Shown here: piece by piece, positions 25,449 through 38,400 of the stretch
Layout: every line of letters starts with the position of its first letter
Numbering within the stretch: position 1 is the first letter of the stretch
Source: Tomocerus qinae
Taxonomy: Eukaryota; Arthropoda; Collembola; Entomobryomorpha; Tomoceridae
Reading direction: 5' to 3'
NCBI GenBank assembly: GCA_020055645.1
Contig: CM034546.1
Span: forward strand, 88,288,001 to 88,352,000
DNA length: 64,000 nt
Position numbers and translations under genes: made by a program
The notes under the pieces: generated by a model
Database searches by the model: none
What the model was told of the DNA's origin: nothing
What the model saw: only the letters and a program-made list of their open reading frames with translations

Positions 25449-28400
25449 TGAGCTAAGGTACTTTCCATTTTCGTTTTACGGGGTTTAATTGTATGCAAGG
25501 TTAATATTTCATGACGTGACATACATCATATAAGTAAGAGTACCAACTACTACTGGCTGTCAGCATACACTAAAATATTATGCACTTCAGGAAGGAAAAT
25601 TCCTTTTGAGTTTTCACGCACTACTGATTACTGCACTTGCATTATTATTATTAATTAGCTACCTACAAAGAAATGTAAATTAAGCTAAAGAAGACAAGAC
25701 TGAAATACTGATTGTGGGAACACATTATTATTTAGAGCTCCGTGGCTCTTAATTAAAACTAAAAGCGCTCTGACTTTAGCTTCTGCATTCTGTTTAAAAT
25801 ATTTATTTTAGTTGAATGGTCACGTTGCTATTCCCATGAGTAGTTAAAGCAAGCACCTACAGAAACCAAATTGCAGAAAAGCGACTTCCTGCTATTAGAG
25901 TTTTTATTTGAGCACTTTTTGATATAAGTATATTGGTTACTTAATATACTACACAGAATGGAAGAACAAAAAAATGCATTGCAGCATTATTGATAATTTA
26001 GTAAACGTGGTATAATAACTTCGGAATTTTATCTCTTAATTTATCTCTTCATCAGTATTATTATTACAAACTTGTCTAATGTGAATGAATGCCATATAAG
26101 ATGAAAAGAATCCAATCGGTTGATCTTACAGCAATTTGCTTGCTATGGGTTTGTGCGGTTGCATAGTACATATTAGGACAAAATGAAATGAAAAAGCTGA
26201 GAGGAACTGCAGGGCTGGAGACAGATTTAGCAGTCGAGTTGGGTTGAGCAGGGACCTCTCATACAGGGAAGGCACACTCCCTCAATATTTTCCCGGAGGC
26301 CATTATTATCACAATGTAACTCAATTTGATGACGACCTCCTGCTGTCGTCTAAAAAGTCGTATTATTACGAATGTTAAACCTGCATTTATGATCAAATAG
26401 AGGACAAGAATGAATGTTAACTAATATTACCTACATTTGAATTTGTATTACAAATACGTATTTGTGAACACAATGGAGTGCACCACACGAATGACACGAC
26501 CTATTGACTCATGTCCATTTTTTGTTGCTGCAACTACACAGCATTATGTAGGGAGAACCCCAAGTGATATTTCAGTTGCGTGCAAGTGCAGTGCACATCG
26601 TTTTGTTGTGTGCACTGGAAGACAAATGCAACGCCCAGAGTGACAGAGTCCATCCATCCGGCCACAAACCAAACACTTTGTCCTGAATCCTACATCTGAT
26701 TTCCCCTGTCACTTGCTCATAAAGAATCTAGTCACTAAATTCCAAAATTAACATATGAATGTAGAATAAAACTTAAACATATGTTACATTGCACCATTGA
26801 TACTATATTAGTTATTATACAGAACAGTGCATATACAATATAGTATCATTATAGGTACATTATGTACAGAAGAGTAATAACATAAGGACAGATAAACCTG
26901 AAATACCCATTTGCCTTAAGTATATAATGGACATTCTGACGACCCTGATTGTCCAGAAAATTATGTGACATTGTGTACATTGTAGATCAGAGGAGATACA
27001 AATGAAAGGAACGATTATAGAGGTTTTGGCTTAATGCTCACCTCGACTGGATGGATAATGAGTTCTACATGTATTTTCTATACGCTAGCATTATCTAATG
27101 GAAATGTCAAGTAAAGCTCTACAAATCACATCCGGAATTGCATTTCCTTTCATTATCCAGCTCTTTGCATTTGTAAACTGTGCCTATGCTTAAGCAAAGC
27201 TCCGTGGTCTCCACTCTGTAGCAGTGTAAACGAAGGTGAGTGATGAATGAAAATACATATTTACAAAGGTAGACTCATGTTCTGCTACTTACTTATGTGA
27301 CGCGGTAATCCTTTCGGAGAGCGCAGTATCTACTTATGCCTGAATGAACCGAACCGAAGCGTAAAGAAAAGTTTCCAATGGAAATTACTTGAGAATTGTA
27401 AATATACTATAGGATAGTCCTAAGTAGTACCTGGTCCATGCCTTCTAAAATAAGAATCAGATATTTCTGGTGCTAATTCATCCTATTATCCAACTCCTCT
27501 CGTGTGGAACGTTTCCAGAAAAATAATAATTCACACCAAGTCAGGCTGACATGAAAAGTTTGACCAATTTATTACAAAACGAACCGAAACTAGCTTTATC
27601 GCTCCCTTGCAATTAAGACTTGAGCAGACTCTTTTTACTTAAATCTTTTTGTGCTACTGCTATATGTAGTTTCAGTATAGTTTGACTTTTGTAACTAAGT
27701 TTTTGTTTGATTTCAAACCTTTCAGCCGTAGTAAATAGTTAAAGCTATCGTCATTGCTCGTCGTCTGGCCAAAGCAAAGTTAAGCATTACCTCTACATCT
27801 CTACACTCCCATTGTAAACAAGGGGTGCTGGCTTGCATAGAATTTACTTTCACTAGTGCATATCCTTGGGCTATGTTATAAATGAATAAAATGAGTATAT
27901 CAAAAATATGAAATATATACTGCAATACAGTATCCAGTGATATTATTTTGCACAACTATATATAGTATGCAATACAAAGTCATATCAGGTGTTTAATTTA
28001 TAGTACTGCATAATGCAGCTCATTTTGCATCCGGATTGACATGGACAATGCTTATGTAAATAGAAAGAAGGTAAACTGTTCCCAATAGAAAGGGAATGAA
28101 AGAAAAGGAAAGCCTTTCAATTACGATTTGTAAACATAGGAGCGATAGGAACACCCGCAACTTAAACAACTCACATTGACTGACTGAATAAACGGAATTT
28201 GAAACAGAGCGAGACTCTCACTCCTGTATTTACACGAACCTAAATAAAGTTGTCAGAGTCTCGTTTACTCTACATTGACTCTTCTACGCAATAAAATACT
28301 CATCACTTCATCCATTTACTTCCCACTGCCATACTCACCAACTAGACATCTCCATACAAAAGAAATACAGTTACATACAGCTATATAGTGAGTGAGCCTG

Positions 28401-29602
28401 TATGTAAACATGTGTTGATGTGGTTTTTACAAGAAATAGGTCCCAAGATTGGAGAGTTTGAGATGGATATTGCAAATAAGTCGATATTAAATGTCATAAT
28501 AGGTACTTACTGTTAAGTAATTTAAAAATAACTAATCCACGCAATTCTTAAGTTTCAAAGATTTTTGGCTTGCGTTGGATTTTTATGAGCCATTGCAAAC
28601 TCTTATGAATTTCGATTAGAAATATTACCTTGTGCTCAGCAGTGTTATGATCATAGCACGTTTAGTAAACGCTGAAGAAAGGATTGCATTGTGCGACACT
28701 ACTTACATTAGTGATTAGAGAAAATGTTTCAGACACATGAGATACAATTTTCCTCCAAAGTATTTTCGCAGGGAGTTTTGTTGGTGTCAGGACAGGACAG
28801 GACGGCTGTAGTAAACCACAAGGAAGGTCTGGAGTAAGAGCGAGGCGAGGCAATTCCTGTCACTTTCTCGCCCCTCGGCTTCCGATAATTAGTGAGTCTG
28901 TCAATAGCCACGTAGTAAGGAGTAAAGGGAGATACTAATAATATAAAACACTCAGGGGTCTATACAATTAGTCAGGCTATCTATTGTCTCTCTACGAGTA
29001 TATCCAATGTTTTCTGTAAGGCTTTTCTATTGAAATCCCTGAGTAAAAGCGATAGCAGTAAGAGAGTAGCTATCAATACGGTAAAAGTTTTCTCTGTATG
29101 ATTCTGCCAAAAGATCCGATGATGTTACACGAATACGTAGGGAAAGGGAGCTGTGAGGATTTCGAGAGTGAAAAGAGCTGAGTCACATTCACATCAAAAT
29201 GACACGAGTTATCTGTCCCTTTGTCTTCTTTCCTTCCGTCCTCTAGCTCCTTCTTCCATGCACTGCAGTTCTTGTTCATCCATTCTATCGCCGAGAGTAG
29301 ACCACACCAAAAAAGAGACCCAACACAAAACTTTCCCATTTCATCCAGTTGACTTGAGAGAAGGAGACGTATTATCATTTCCCCATTGTCAGTAAGTAAA
29401 AGTAGGAAGGTAACTATCCTACTATATAATATATAACGAAACTTCATCATGTCATCAGAGGAATAACGGAGTAATGAATTGTTATATGAATCTCATCATT
29501 GCCATGATACGAGAATCTGATTATAATAATATTATACCTTCGTACGCATAATTTGTTTCATTTGCTACGCGTTTCTAGAAGCATAGGAAATGCATCAAGA
29601 TA
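25449..29602. other. Intronic stretch without recognised elements
   Basis: About 4.2 kb of AT-rich DNA. Short ORFs (for example 26437-26643 and 29073-29450) lack motifs. Nothing else supported. Confidence 0.5.
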
Positions 29603-29703
29603 CAATTGAATGGTTCACGGCAGTAACCAGCAAACTCGGAACATTATTTTATTCTAACGAATAAACAAGATAAAATTTTTAAGGGGTGTTCATGAATCAC
29701 GTA

Positions 29704-30532
29704 TTACCAAGGAATCTAGAATACTGACAAGGAAAGGCAAATAATCAAATTTTGAAAAAAATTCCATGACTATGAAAATTCATAGTAAATACTGCAAACT
29801 ACATCACGTCATGACTATCTAAATACGTGTTAAACGGTACTGCAAGTGACGTCACGGGCCGAAAAATGAAATTTTTGCCTTTTACTATGGGGATTTGCAA
29901 ATAAGACGTATTACTATATATTTTTTATAATTTTGAAGGCAAAATAGGTAGGGTCATACTATTCGATTAGTCCGACGATGCTCGGGTTGATTGGCAACAA
30001 AATACTTCAGCTCGCCCCTCGCCCGTGTTTATAGAAACGCAAACACTATAAATTTTGAACGCTTTGACGGAAGTTGCTAAAGTTGACAAAAACATTGCTT
30101 ATAGACCTGTGACGAACCCTTTTTATTTTGGTTTAAATCGACGATAGGCTGCTGAACTGCTGCTGAACACTGCGCGCTCACTTAGTTTTTATTACCGTCA
30201 AAGTGAACAATTGGCATTGACAATAAGTGGACAGCAAATAATTTAATGTCCTATTTATATTGTTAGTTTGCAGTATAAAATGTTTCTCTCTACTTCTACT
30301 AAAATTGCGATAATATGATAGTAAAACCCAACCCGTGGCAAATCCCCATAGAAAATCTTAAGTAAATTTTTGACGTCATCTGCTGTACATTTTAAATGGA
30401 AAGTTCTCATTTCGAATAATTGATTTCCAATAAATCACATTTAAAAAGTACTGCAAGCTACGTCATTTTTTAGTAGCAACAAAAAATTAATGTTTGCCTT
30501 TCCTTGTCAGTATATTCTAGGTTCTTTGGTAA
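29704..30532. mobile_element. Nested long-arm inverted-repeat element (~0.83 kb)
   Basis: The outer arm TTACCAAGGAATCTAGAATA continues through CTGACAAGGAAAGGCAAA and is mirrored at 30493-30532 with a 2-base indel and a few mismatches. Imperfect mirror symmetry continues inward for about 200 bases on each side, up to TATGGGGATTTGC (about 29886 and, inverted, 30337). The centre is occupied by a diverged copy of the element family found at 11224-12469. No coding sequence and no clear target duplication. Confidence 0.6.
30010..30330 (+). repeat. Diverged copy of the AGCTCGCC element family
   Basis: It starts AGCTCGCC and aligns with 11224-11580 through several blocks: GACGGA, GCTTATAGACC against GCCTATAGACC, GCGCGCTCACTT, GTCAAAGTGAA, TTGGCATT, and AGTATAAAAT followed by TTTC. 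It lacks the TCCG array and the 40-bp minisatellite. Sequence divergence is high, so it is an older copy or a different subfamily. It lies at the centre of the nested element at 29704-30532. Confidence 0.65.
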
Positions 30533-31086
30533 AAACCACTCAATAATTCCATACCCAAATTAACAAAAATTTTGCACCCACGTTGGAGAACTGATTGGCA
30601 TTGGCAATTTGGGTGCTGTTGCTATTGACTCCATGTGTTGAACAACCACCCAAGATCCCATTCAAAAATCGGAACCTATTATAGATGCAATTTGTTTTGT
30701 TATTTTTGGTATTGTATTACTTTGCAGTGCATTACTGTATTTGTGGAGAATTACTAGTACAGCACCGAAATAAATCTATTTTGAGTTTTTGTTAATTCGG
30801 TTGAGGGCTTAACAACGATGGGACTGGTTCAGTTCGTTAGACCGCACAAATCTTATTCTTCTTTTAGAAAGGCCAGCCATGTAACACAAGAAGGAAAAAT
30901 ATTTCAAATGTCTAACCCTTAATACCCTTTTGGATGGTGACATTTTCATTTTTAAAATTCTTACATTTGTTTATGGAAAGTCCCTAGATGTGCAAAATTT
31001 TGATTTGCACACTAAGTTGCTATTGGATTTAATAATAGTTTTATAACTCTCCGAGGTTGCTGGTTACTGCCCTGAACCATTCAATT

Positions 31087-32609
31087 GAGCTTGTAACTGG
31101 AAAAACGTTCTATAATTCGTCGCCAAAAATAAATATAAATGTAACTAAGGACTTTTATTAGAAATCTAAACAATTTTTAACCCTTACACTCGGATGTTAG
31201 GGCCAACATAGGCGCTTTGGGATTTGAGTACAATACACAATTTCAAACTTTGACTTCAGTAGTATGAAATCACCCGCGCCGGGTTGACATTCAATCCTAA
31301 TGGTAAATAATTGAACAGTTCTAGCTAACACTTTCGAACAGTTCCGAAAGTCTTGAAATGTCTTCCGTAGACAAATTCCTAGGAATATACCCATCGTTCG
31401 TAGGGGATTGATTAATCCACAAATAGATACAAGACTATTGAAACACGTTTATACAGTTTCAAATACTTATGATATCTATATTATCAAATATTTTAAAACA
31501 CTATTTTCGAATAGTTTTGCAAGTAATATTCAGCATTCTAATCCACAAATTTGTTAAAATAAAGACTAACAAATATTATAAATATTAATTTTAAAATATT
31601 GCATTAACAAATACGTTTAAAAAATTCCAAACAATTCAAAATTATTCCTTGATACCAAAAACTATTAGAAATTCCTAAAAAATATTTTACAGAATGTTTC
31701 AAGCAGAAAATTTTAAACCTTCGGAAAGGACTTGGGTAACTTGAGTATACACTTCGTGTGTATTACTCAGGATTAGAGTATAACCTGTATTTATTTACCA
31801 AAATTTCCAAAATGTGAAGAAGGCAGAAGTGAAGGTGTGTGGCAGAAGGTGAATAGCTCGGGCTTTCAGGAAAATTTCTAATTAGTTTTAAATTATAGCG
31901 TTGGCGAAAACTCATGTTTTACCGCTAACGCTACAATTCAAAACGTGTCACATTTTTTAATTTTTCGGAGCCACAAGTCCAAGTATTTACCTTCCGTCAC
32001 CTTGTGGAAATTTTGAAGAATTTTAGTAAATAAATGCAGGCTAGGTTGCCCCGCTATTAGCCTCCCTTAATTAACTCAACATCCGTCAAAGTACTTCTAA
32101 AATGCTAAAATTATGCGTATGCGAAGGTATTGAAATCACCGGCAACGTAACAGAAATTATTTGGAAGTATTAAAAAATTTCAAAAAAAGCGTTAAAAAAT
32201 TTCCGAAGAAAGGTCAGTAGCTGTTTGGTATACCAATGACCAATAGAGAGCAATATTGGCTATTGGGCGGGTAAATTGATGGCTAGAGATCAAAAGGGGT
32301 AAAAGTCAAAAATTGATGCATAGGTTTGAAGTTTCAGTACTTTTGCTCGTTTAACTCACTACCTACCTTTACCGGTCCCTTTTTCCTTCTAAACTCCTTA
32401 TTATTGAATCGAATGTCAATTAATTTATAATTTAACGATTTCATGTGTAAGTGTGTATGGTACACAACACAAATCCCTAAGGGCCTATGCTAACCCTAAC
32501 ATCCGAGTGTAAGGGTTAAAAATTGTTTAGATTTCTAATAAAAGTCCTTAGTTACATTTTTATTTATTTTTGGCAACAAATTATAGGACGTTTTTCGACT
32601 GACAAGCTC
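31087..32609. mobile_element. Foldback-type element with ~140-bp arms, AATT target duplication
   Basis: The arms begin GAGCTTGT and match as inverted repeats for about 140 bases. The central 65 bases (31138-31202 against 32494-32558) are identical. AATT flanks both sides (31083-31086 and 32610-32613), consistent with a 4-bp target duplication, though the sequence is palindromic. The interior is also partly mirror-symmetric: about 31773-31830 pairs with 31985-32050, and near 31900 a hairpin TAGCGTT-GGCG / CCGC-TAACGCTA lies near the centre. The element can therefore fold as one long imperfect hairpin. A minus-strand ORF at 31197-31394 is without motifs. Confidence 0.7.
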
Positions 32610-32613
32610 AATT

Positions 32614-34685
32614 AATTGTGTTTGTGCACAATGTAAAATATAACTGCAGATGTTTATAGGTATATTCTTTCTTCTCACCCGTTCAATCAGCTCGACTCAT
32701 TCATTATTCTGCTTTTCGCCTGATGACACTTGATCATTTTCTCACTCTGCTCTGCTCATCATATTCACTCAACTGTCACTTTCTACTTTATTCTTTTCCA
32801 TGCACTTAATCTACATTATTATTAATGCCGTATCGCTCCGTGTTATAAAATAGTATCTATCTACTAGTGAATGTAGTTTACAACTCTTTTCAGAATTTCT
32901 TTTACTAATTTATTTCTGCTGAAAGGAAGCTCTTGTTTTTTATATTCCCTTAACCGCCTCACAGGATCACGATGAGACATCCGATCCCTATGCTACGGAT
33001 TTTCAGAATGAGGATGATTGTAATTTGAGACTGTACCCATGCAGAGAAGAGTCCCTGCTTAATAAGAAACTTCCTTGTGTATCCCTCCCACCCCTTCCGA
33101 AGACGCATGGGTCTATACAAAATTAAATTATCTTCACAAACAACTACAAATAAGTACATACAAAGTGCAGATATACACAGCCCAATTCAGGAACGTGATG
33201 ATTAAGTGGAATTGTCGTGTGTGTAGTTCATATAAACCTGTAAGCATACTTCATGGTTATATTCACGTAAAAAAAGAATGAGGCTCGACCAACTTTTCTG
33301 ATGCCTTCCTCCGAATTAAGCCAAAGTAATCTGAGGAATTTGGAGCCACGCAGTTCGACGCAACTCAACGCACCCAATAATTTAATCCGATTGCATTTCT
33401 TCCTTTGGATTCCTAACACGTCCGGAATGTAATCACAAAATTGCAATTGAGCTTCGTTCTTTCCTCCCCGTCCAAGTCTACTTCAGAAATCTCAATAACT
33501 TTAAGGAACGGCAACTTATTCTGCGTAGATATTTATCAAGAAGATCCCTTTATTTTTCTCATAGTTAAGTTATTAAAGGATTGGTCTCGGCATATAGAAA
33601 ACAGTAGAACATTGTCCCTAATTGATTTTGGGATATTTGAATTAATTGAAATTAATGCTCCAATTCCATTACAATCAACTTACAAATTGATTTCAAGTAG
33701 TAAGAAAATTCCTATTGTTTGGAGTATTGAGTTGAGTTAGCTGTCAACTCCCTCTGAAAATCTATACCCTACTATTTCTTGCAGTCCTTATTTATTTCAA
33801 CTCTTCTCCATTTCACCATCACCATTAGACAGTTATGGATTAGTAGTATAAGTATGAACAAGGACGGAGGAAGAAATTATTCTAGTTGCTTGCATTAATG
33901 AAAGGAACCATCAAAGTATAAGGATATGGGATTTGAAATCGTGATATCTTTTCACTTCCACTTCAATTGCTAGAATTTCTGTCGTGATGAGGGAGACTTG
34001 ATGCAGGATACGTTGATTTCCTCGCTAATCTAATTGCAAGGAGAGTGGAGTATGAGCATTCACGAGGAAACCAGATTAGTTTTAATTTCTTTAGAAAACA
34101 ATTCCATTGGATTGTGTTTCAAGTCATGAAAATGCGATCTGTCTGTCTGGTCGTGATTTACTAGCCACAGCAGAGTATGAACATTAAGAATCAATGCCTA
34201 ATTGAACATTTTCTAGCATTAAGGCACGTAAAAAGATTCTTTGGAGTCAATGGTGCGAGGATTAGAGACATTTTGTGCTAGACTTTTCTAAATGCCATTG
34301 TACATCTCTATAGTAGTGTCTAACTAAAATCATTGAAAACTAACTGCTGACAGACCAATCTCTACAACATGCCATGATGTACTAATTACTAACTTTAAAT
34401 AACTCATACAATAAAATTGCATTTTAAGCCACTTGGATATGTGAAAGAATATTTTTGGCATGTGCACGTCCTGCAGGTTTTTCTTGCATAAGTAAATGTT
34501 TTGTTTTATCATTGAATTTGGATTGAAATACGATAGCATTATATTTACAAGAACGATTACATGTAGTGCATGTAGTGAGTACGAGTACCGCAGGATACAA
34601 TAGAAGGCGTTTCGGCAGAGAGATGAGAAATTCGATACACCCACAACTCAACAAGCAAAGATAGAATCGTATATATAATTCGGTA
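32614..34685. other. Intronic stretch without recognised elements
   Basis: About 2.1 kb of AT-rich DNA with scattered short ORFs (for example plus strand 33441-33740) lacking recognisable protein features. Nothing supported. Confidence 0.5.
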
Positions 34686-34693
34686 TGTTGGAA

Positions 34694-35435
34694 CAAGGTA
34701 TCGAAAAACCCGGGTGTTTTAGTAAAAACCCACGACCCCGGGTTTAATGGTTTTTTACTATAGGTATAACTATAGGCATAAATGCAAGATTATAGAAAAA
34801 CTACAGCTGACAATAACAACATCTGCGTAATCTTGCAACTGCTATTACTTACGCATATAAAAACAAAAATTAAAACACAAAAAGTTTTATTGTTAACATA
34901 TTTTAACACAGCAAACATGCAATTTTTTTGAGCATCTATACTATTATTACTCTTTGATAACAACTACTGAATAACTATTCATTATAATACTTTACTGATT
35001 AAATTGACTTCATGAAATTCCTTCATTAATTTGGAGCTTTAATTGTGAAGCAGTACAGTAATGAATTGAAAATGTAAGGAGTTAATTAAAATTGAGCATA
35101 TAATTATGTATGCAATAATATAATCTTAAACAACGATTAAAACTTACAAACTTAAAACTAATAAATAGCTAACCTAGTCATCTCGATACGATGCTATTTT
35201 TGCACGAAAAAGTGTAGAAGCTACAATTTGTTTCCACCTGATTGTATATTTGTTTACATTTTTGAATAGAAATATGAGAAAATTAGTATGTTTTTGCTTA
35301 TCTAGATGGAGCTTTAGTGCACATTATTGTATGTTTTGTAAAAAAAATCCAAAAAACCCAGAACTTTTTAAGTGACACGGGGTGGGTTTTTTGCCAAAAA
35401 ACCCAAACCCATAAAAAACCCAACCCACAACCCTG
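34694..35435. mobile_element. hAT-type non-autonomous element (742 bp) with 8-bp target duplication
   Basis: The perfect 8-base direct repeat TGTTGGAA flanks it (34686-34693 and 35436-35443). Its ends are CAAGGT at the left and, inverted, CAGGGT at the right, the short CAGGG-type terminus of hAT elements. Both ends are packed with subterminal repeats of AAAAACCC or GGGTTTTTT in either orientation, a usual arrangement for hAT transposase binding. The centre is AT-rich with no transposase ORF, so it depends on an autonomous relative. Confidence 0.85.
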
Positions 35436-35443
35436 TGTTGGAA

Positions 35444-38400
35444 GTGTGTGTGAATAGGTATGGCTGTCAGAATCAATTGTAGACCAAACTGTGCGTGCAG
35501 AGATAGCAGTGAGCGAGTGAGAAGATTAAGAGCAGAGTAGAAAAGCCTTGAGGATTAAACGTCTCTGGCTGTCAAATAGTGACTTACTTAGACTCACACG
35601 AACTGAATGAAACCGAGGTGATAGCACAATTTACATGAACTTTCTCATTTTGCAGAAGGGCAGAGGGGGATGCTGTGCATACGCATTGTTGTCCAGTGCA
35701 TAGACAGGCAGTTATAACTAACTGAATTAGAACGAAGTGCAGCGAGTCAGATAAGATGAAATTGGACAGAGACACCTCCTCTGCAACAACTAAAATATAC
35801 ATAAGAATGCAAATGACTTGCCTTTTGACTCTTCTTCAGACCAGTTCCCTACTGCAGCCTAGTATATGATACTTGATATAGTTTTACGTCAGTCCTTGTG
35901 CTGTGTATTCTGACTACGAGTGATTATGTGAAACATATGACTGAGCTAACTGAATTGGAGACATGCACACGTAGCATCTCATTCAGGAGCAACTAACCAT
36001 GTAAAGTGGGGTGTGTAAACTCTCTTAATAAAAATCTATCGGAGAGAAGTGAGTTGTAAGCATACGGAAGTCGATAACTCAGCTGGAGGATCGGAGGAGA
36101 GTGAAGGCGAGTCTCGTCGGAAGTGAACGCGCGCTATAAGATCTTAGAGAAAATTGAAAATGTGCAAAGCGCCCGAAAGAATCGTAACCCAACTGGGAAA
36201 TTCTTAAGGGAAAAACTATTTTTAGCCAAACGAAGTGTATATAAGGACTTCCCACTATCTACAGACTCCTTTATACTGACATGCATACTAACTCTATACA
36301 TAATATACATAAATATCGTAATATCATAGCAGAACATAAGTATCAGGACATACTATACTACAGTCATAGAGCAGAAAGTTGTTTAATCTCGTAGCAGCGA
36401 AGGGAATCTTATGAATTGTTAATGTTGCTGCAAAGAGAGCACTCAGACGAGTCACTTGTGATGTGCACATATAATAAATACGCACTAGGTGAGGAGTCCT
36501 CCTGGAAGTCGCAGAAGATCAGAAGAAGTGAAAACAATTCAAAAGGAAAGGCTAGCCGAGACATACATAAAATATGATGTGCACTCATTCATCGCACAAG
36601 GCAGAGTGAAAGAGTGATGTGATGGAGCCAAAGGTAACCACTTTTCTCTATAAAAGTAAATGTACACTCGAGTGGTGCATTTAGGGAGCTGATTAGATCC
36701 GCCATTGCGCTCCGTTACGTTACATTAACTTCCTCTTTGAAGCCAGCTGATGAGATGATCAAAAATCATCTTTCATCTCTCAATCATAAATTCCGTCCCT
36801 GAAGACCACTGAAAAAGCATAGCTAAGCTTCTCGTTACACAGTTCAATACTAGTCAAAGCAGAATTAGAGATGCACTACATGACCATTAGGACTAAAAAC
36901 TAAAGCAGTTCCACTTTACTTAGTTTCAGCAGAACGTTCAGAAGAATAGCCGAATAGTAATACAGTACTCATCACTCTTCACTCTATAGTATAATCGTGT
37001 TATTCGAGTTGCGCAGTGAAAAATTCCGTAGGTATGTTTGTTTATATCATCGTGTGCTCCCGCTCTGTTAACGCAGCAAAGCAGAACCCAATTTTAAATG
37101 TTACCTAAATGTGGTAAGTCAGTATATTCCACAACAAAGCAGTTCTTGTGACCGGCTAGTTTCAATAATAAGCTTTTTGACTAAATAAATAATTCATTTC
37201 GCTCCGTGTGTTAAGATCCGTGTACTAATATTATTTTTCACACTAAACTCTTGTTAATTTAAATGATACCCGTATGATATAACTCGTGGAAATTAGTTCT
37301 ATTTGGCTAAAAATCGATTTTTCCAATTAGGTGGGGAAATATTGAGTTGAGTGAGGTTGTATAATGTATGCATCTGGGATAAATCAGTGGAAGTGGGGAG
37401 AGCATCATGAGCTAGTTAGGATTATGTAAATTAGTGAAATAAGAACAGCGAAGCTAACCCTTGCTTTTGAGTTCTTGTCTCAGTAATTCCAAAGTGTCAA
37501 CAGAAGTAAATGCTCTTGTCTTGACTGGCTCTAAACAACTACCAAGTATCACTCTTTCCAGAGATCGTTTCTGCAGCAGTTAGTTGGTAAGAGACGGAAT
37601 TGAGTAAAGAAACTCGTCTGGTTTTCATTTTCACTCCATAATGAAATCTCCTGCATTACATCACATTACAAGAGAAGAGAGAGCGCTCTGCCACCGCCCC
37701 ATCCCATTACAATTCACACTCATTTAACAGTTTACTTGAGAAATCGTGGGAAGCTCTCCAAGAAAACATATGCCATTCTTTACGTGCCTTCCTCTTTTCT
37801 CAACTTTTACTGGATTCTACTCTCAAGAAACACAAAAGTATGCTTAGGCTTATCTAAACATGATGACAATATTTATGACAGCCCCTCCTCTTTTAAATTT
37901 CCTCAGCAGCATTTCACAAATTGAATAATAGTAGGTACAAATCATGTAATGGCAAATAATAATACGTAGTAGTACAATAGTACATAAAACAGTACTTATT
38001 ACTCTTTGAGTTCACCCTTTTCCCTTTCAATGCTCACTTCACTACAGAAAAAAGTAATGAAATTACTAAATGCATTTGGGTAGAATGTGAATTGAATAGA
38101 GTCCGTACTCGTCGAAGATAAATACACACACAATGCAGGACAAGGATACTCCTTTCCATTCACAGAAACGAATAAATAAAATGAAAAGAGCCCGACAAAA
38201 TATTAACGAGTTAAGGACCAAACAGGAAATAACCCATTCTTTTACTCCACGACCGATACGGGCAATAAAGGAGCATGACGCTATTTTTTAATTTTGTTTT
38301 CGTCACTGAGATCTTTACTTCCTCTTTCCCACGTATACTCTCATAATTAAGTACAGTACACACTACATCTACCTTACTTAACACCAGACCGGTTTACATC

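Larger units (their letters stand above)
29603..31087. mobile_element. Inverted-repeat element with 38-bp ends (composite, contains nested element)
   Basis: The left end at 29603-29640 (CAATTGAATGGTTCACGGCA...) matches the reverse complement of 31050-31087 over 38 bases with two mismatches. Between the arms lies a second inverted-repeat element (29704-30532) and ~500 bp with a smaller inverted pair (CCAAATTAACAAAAA near 30555 and its complement near 30787). The right end shares CAATTG with the left end of the foldback element starting at 31087, so the two are back to back. No transposase is visible. Class unknown. Confidence 0.55.
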
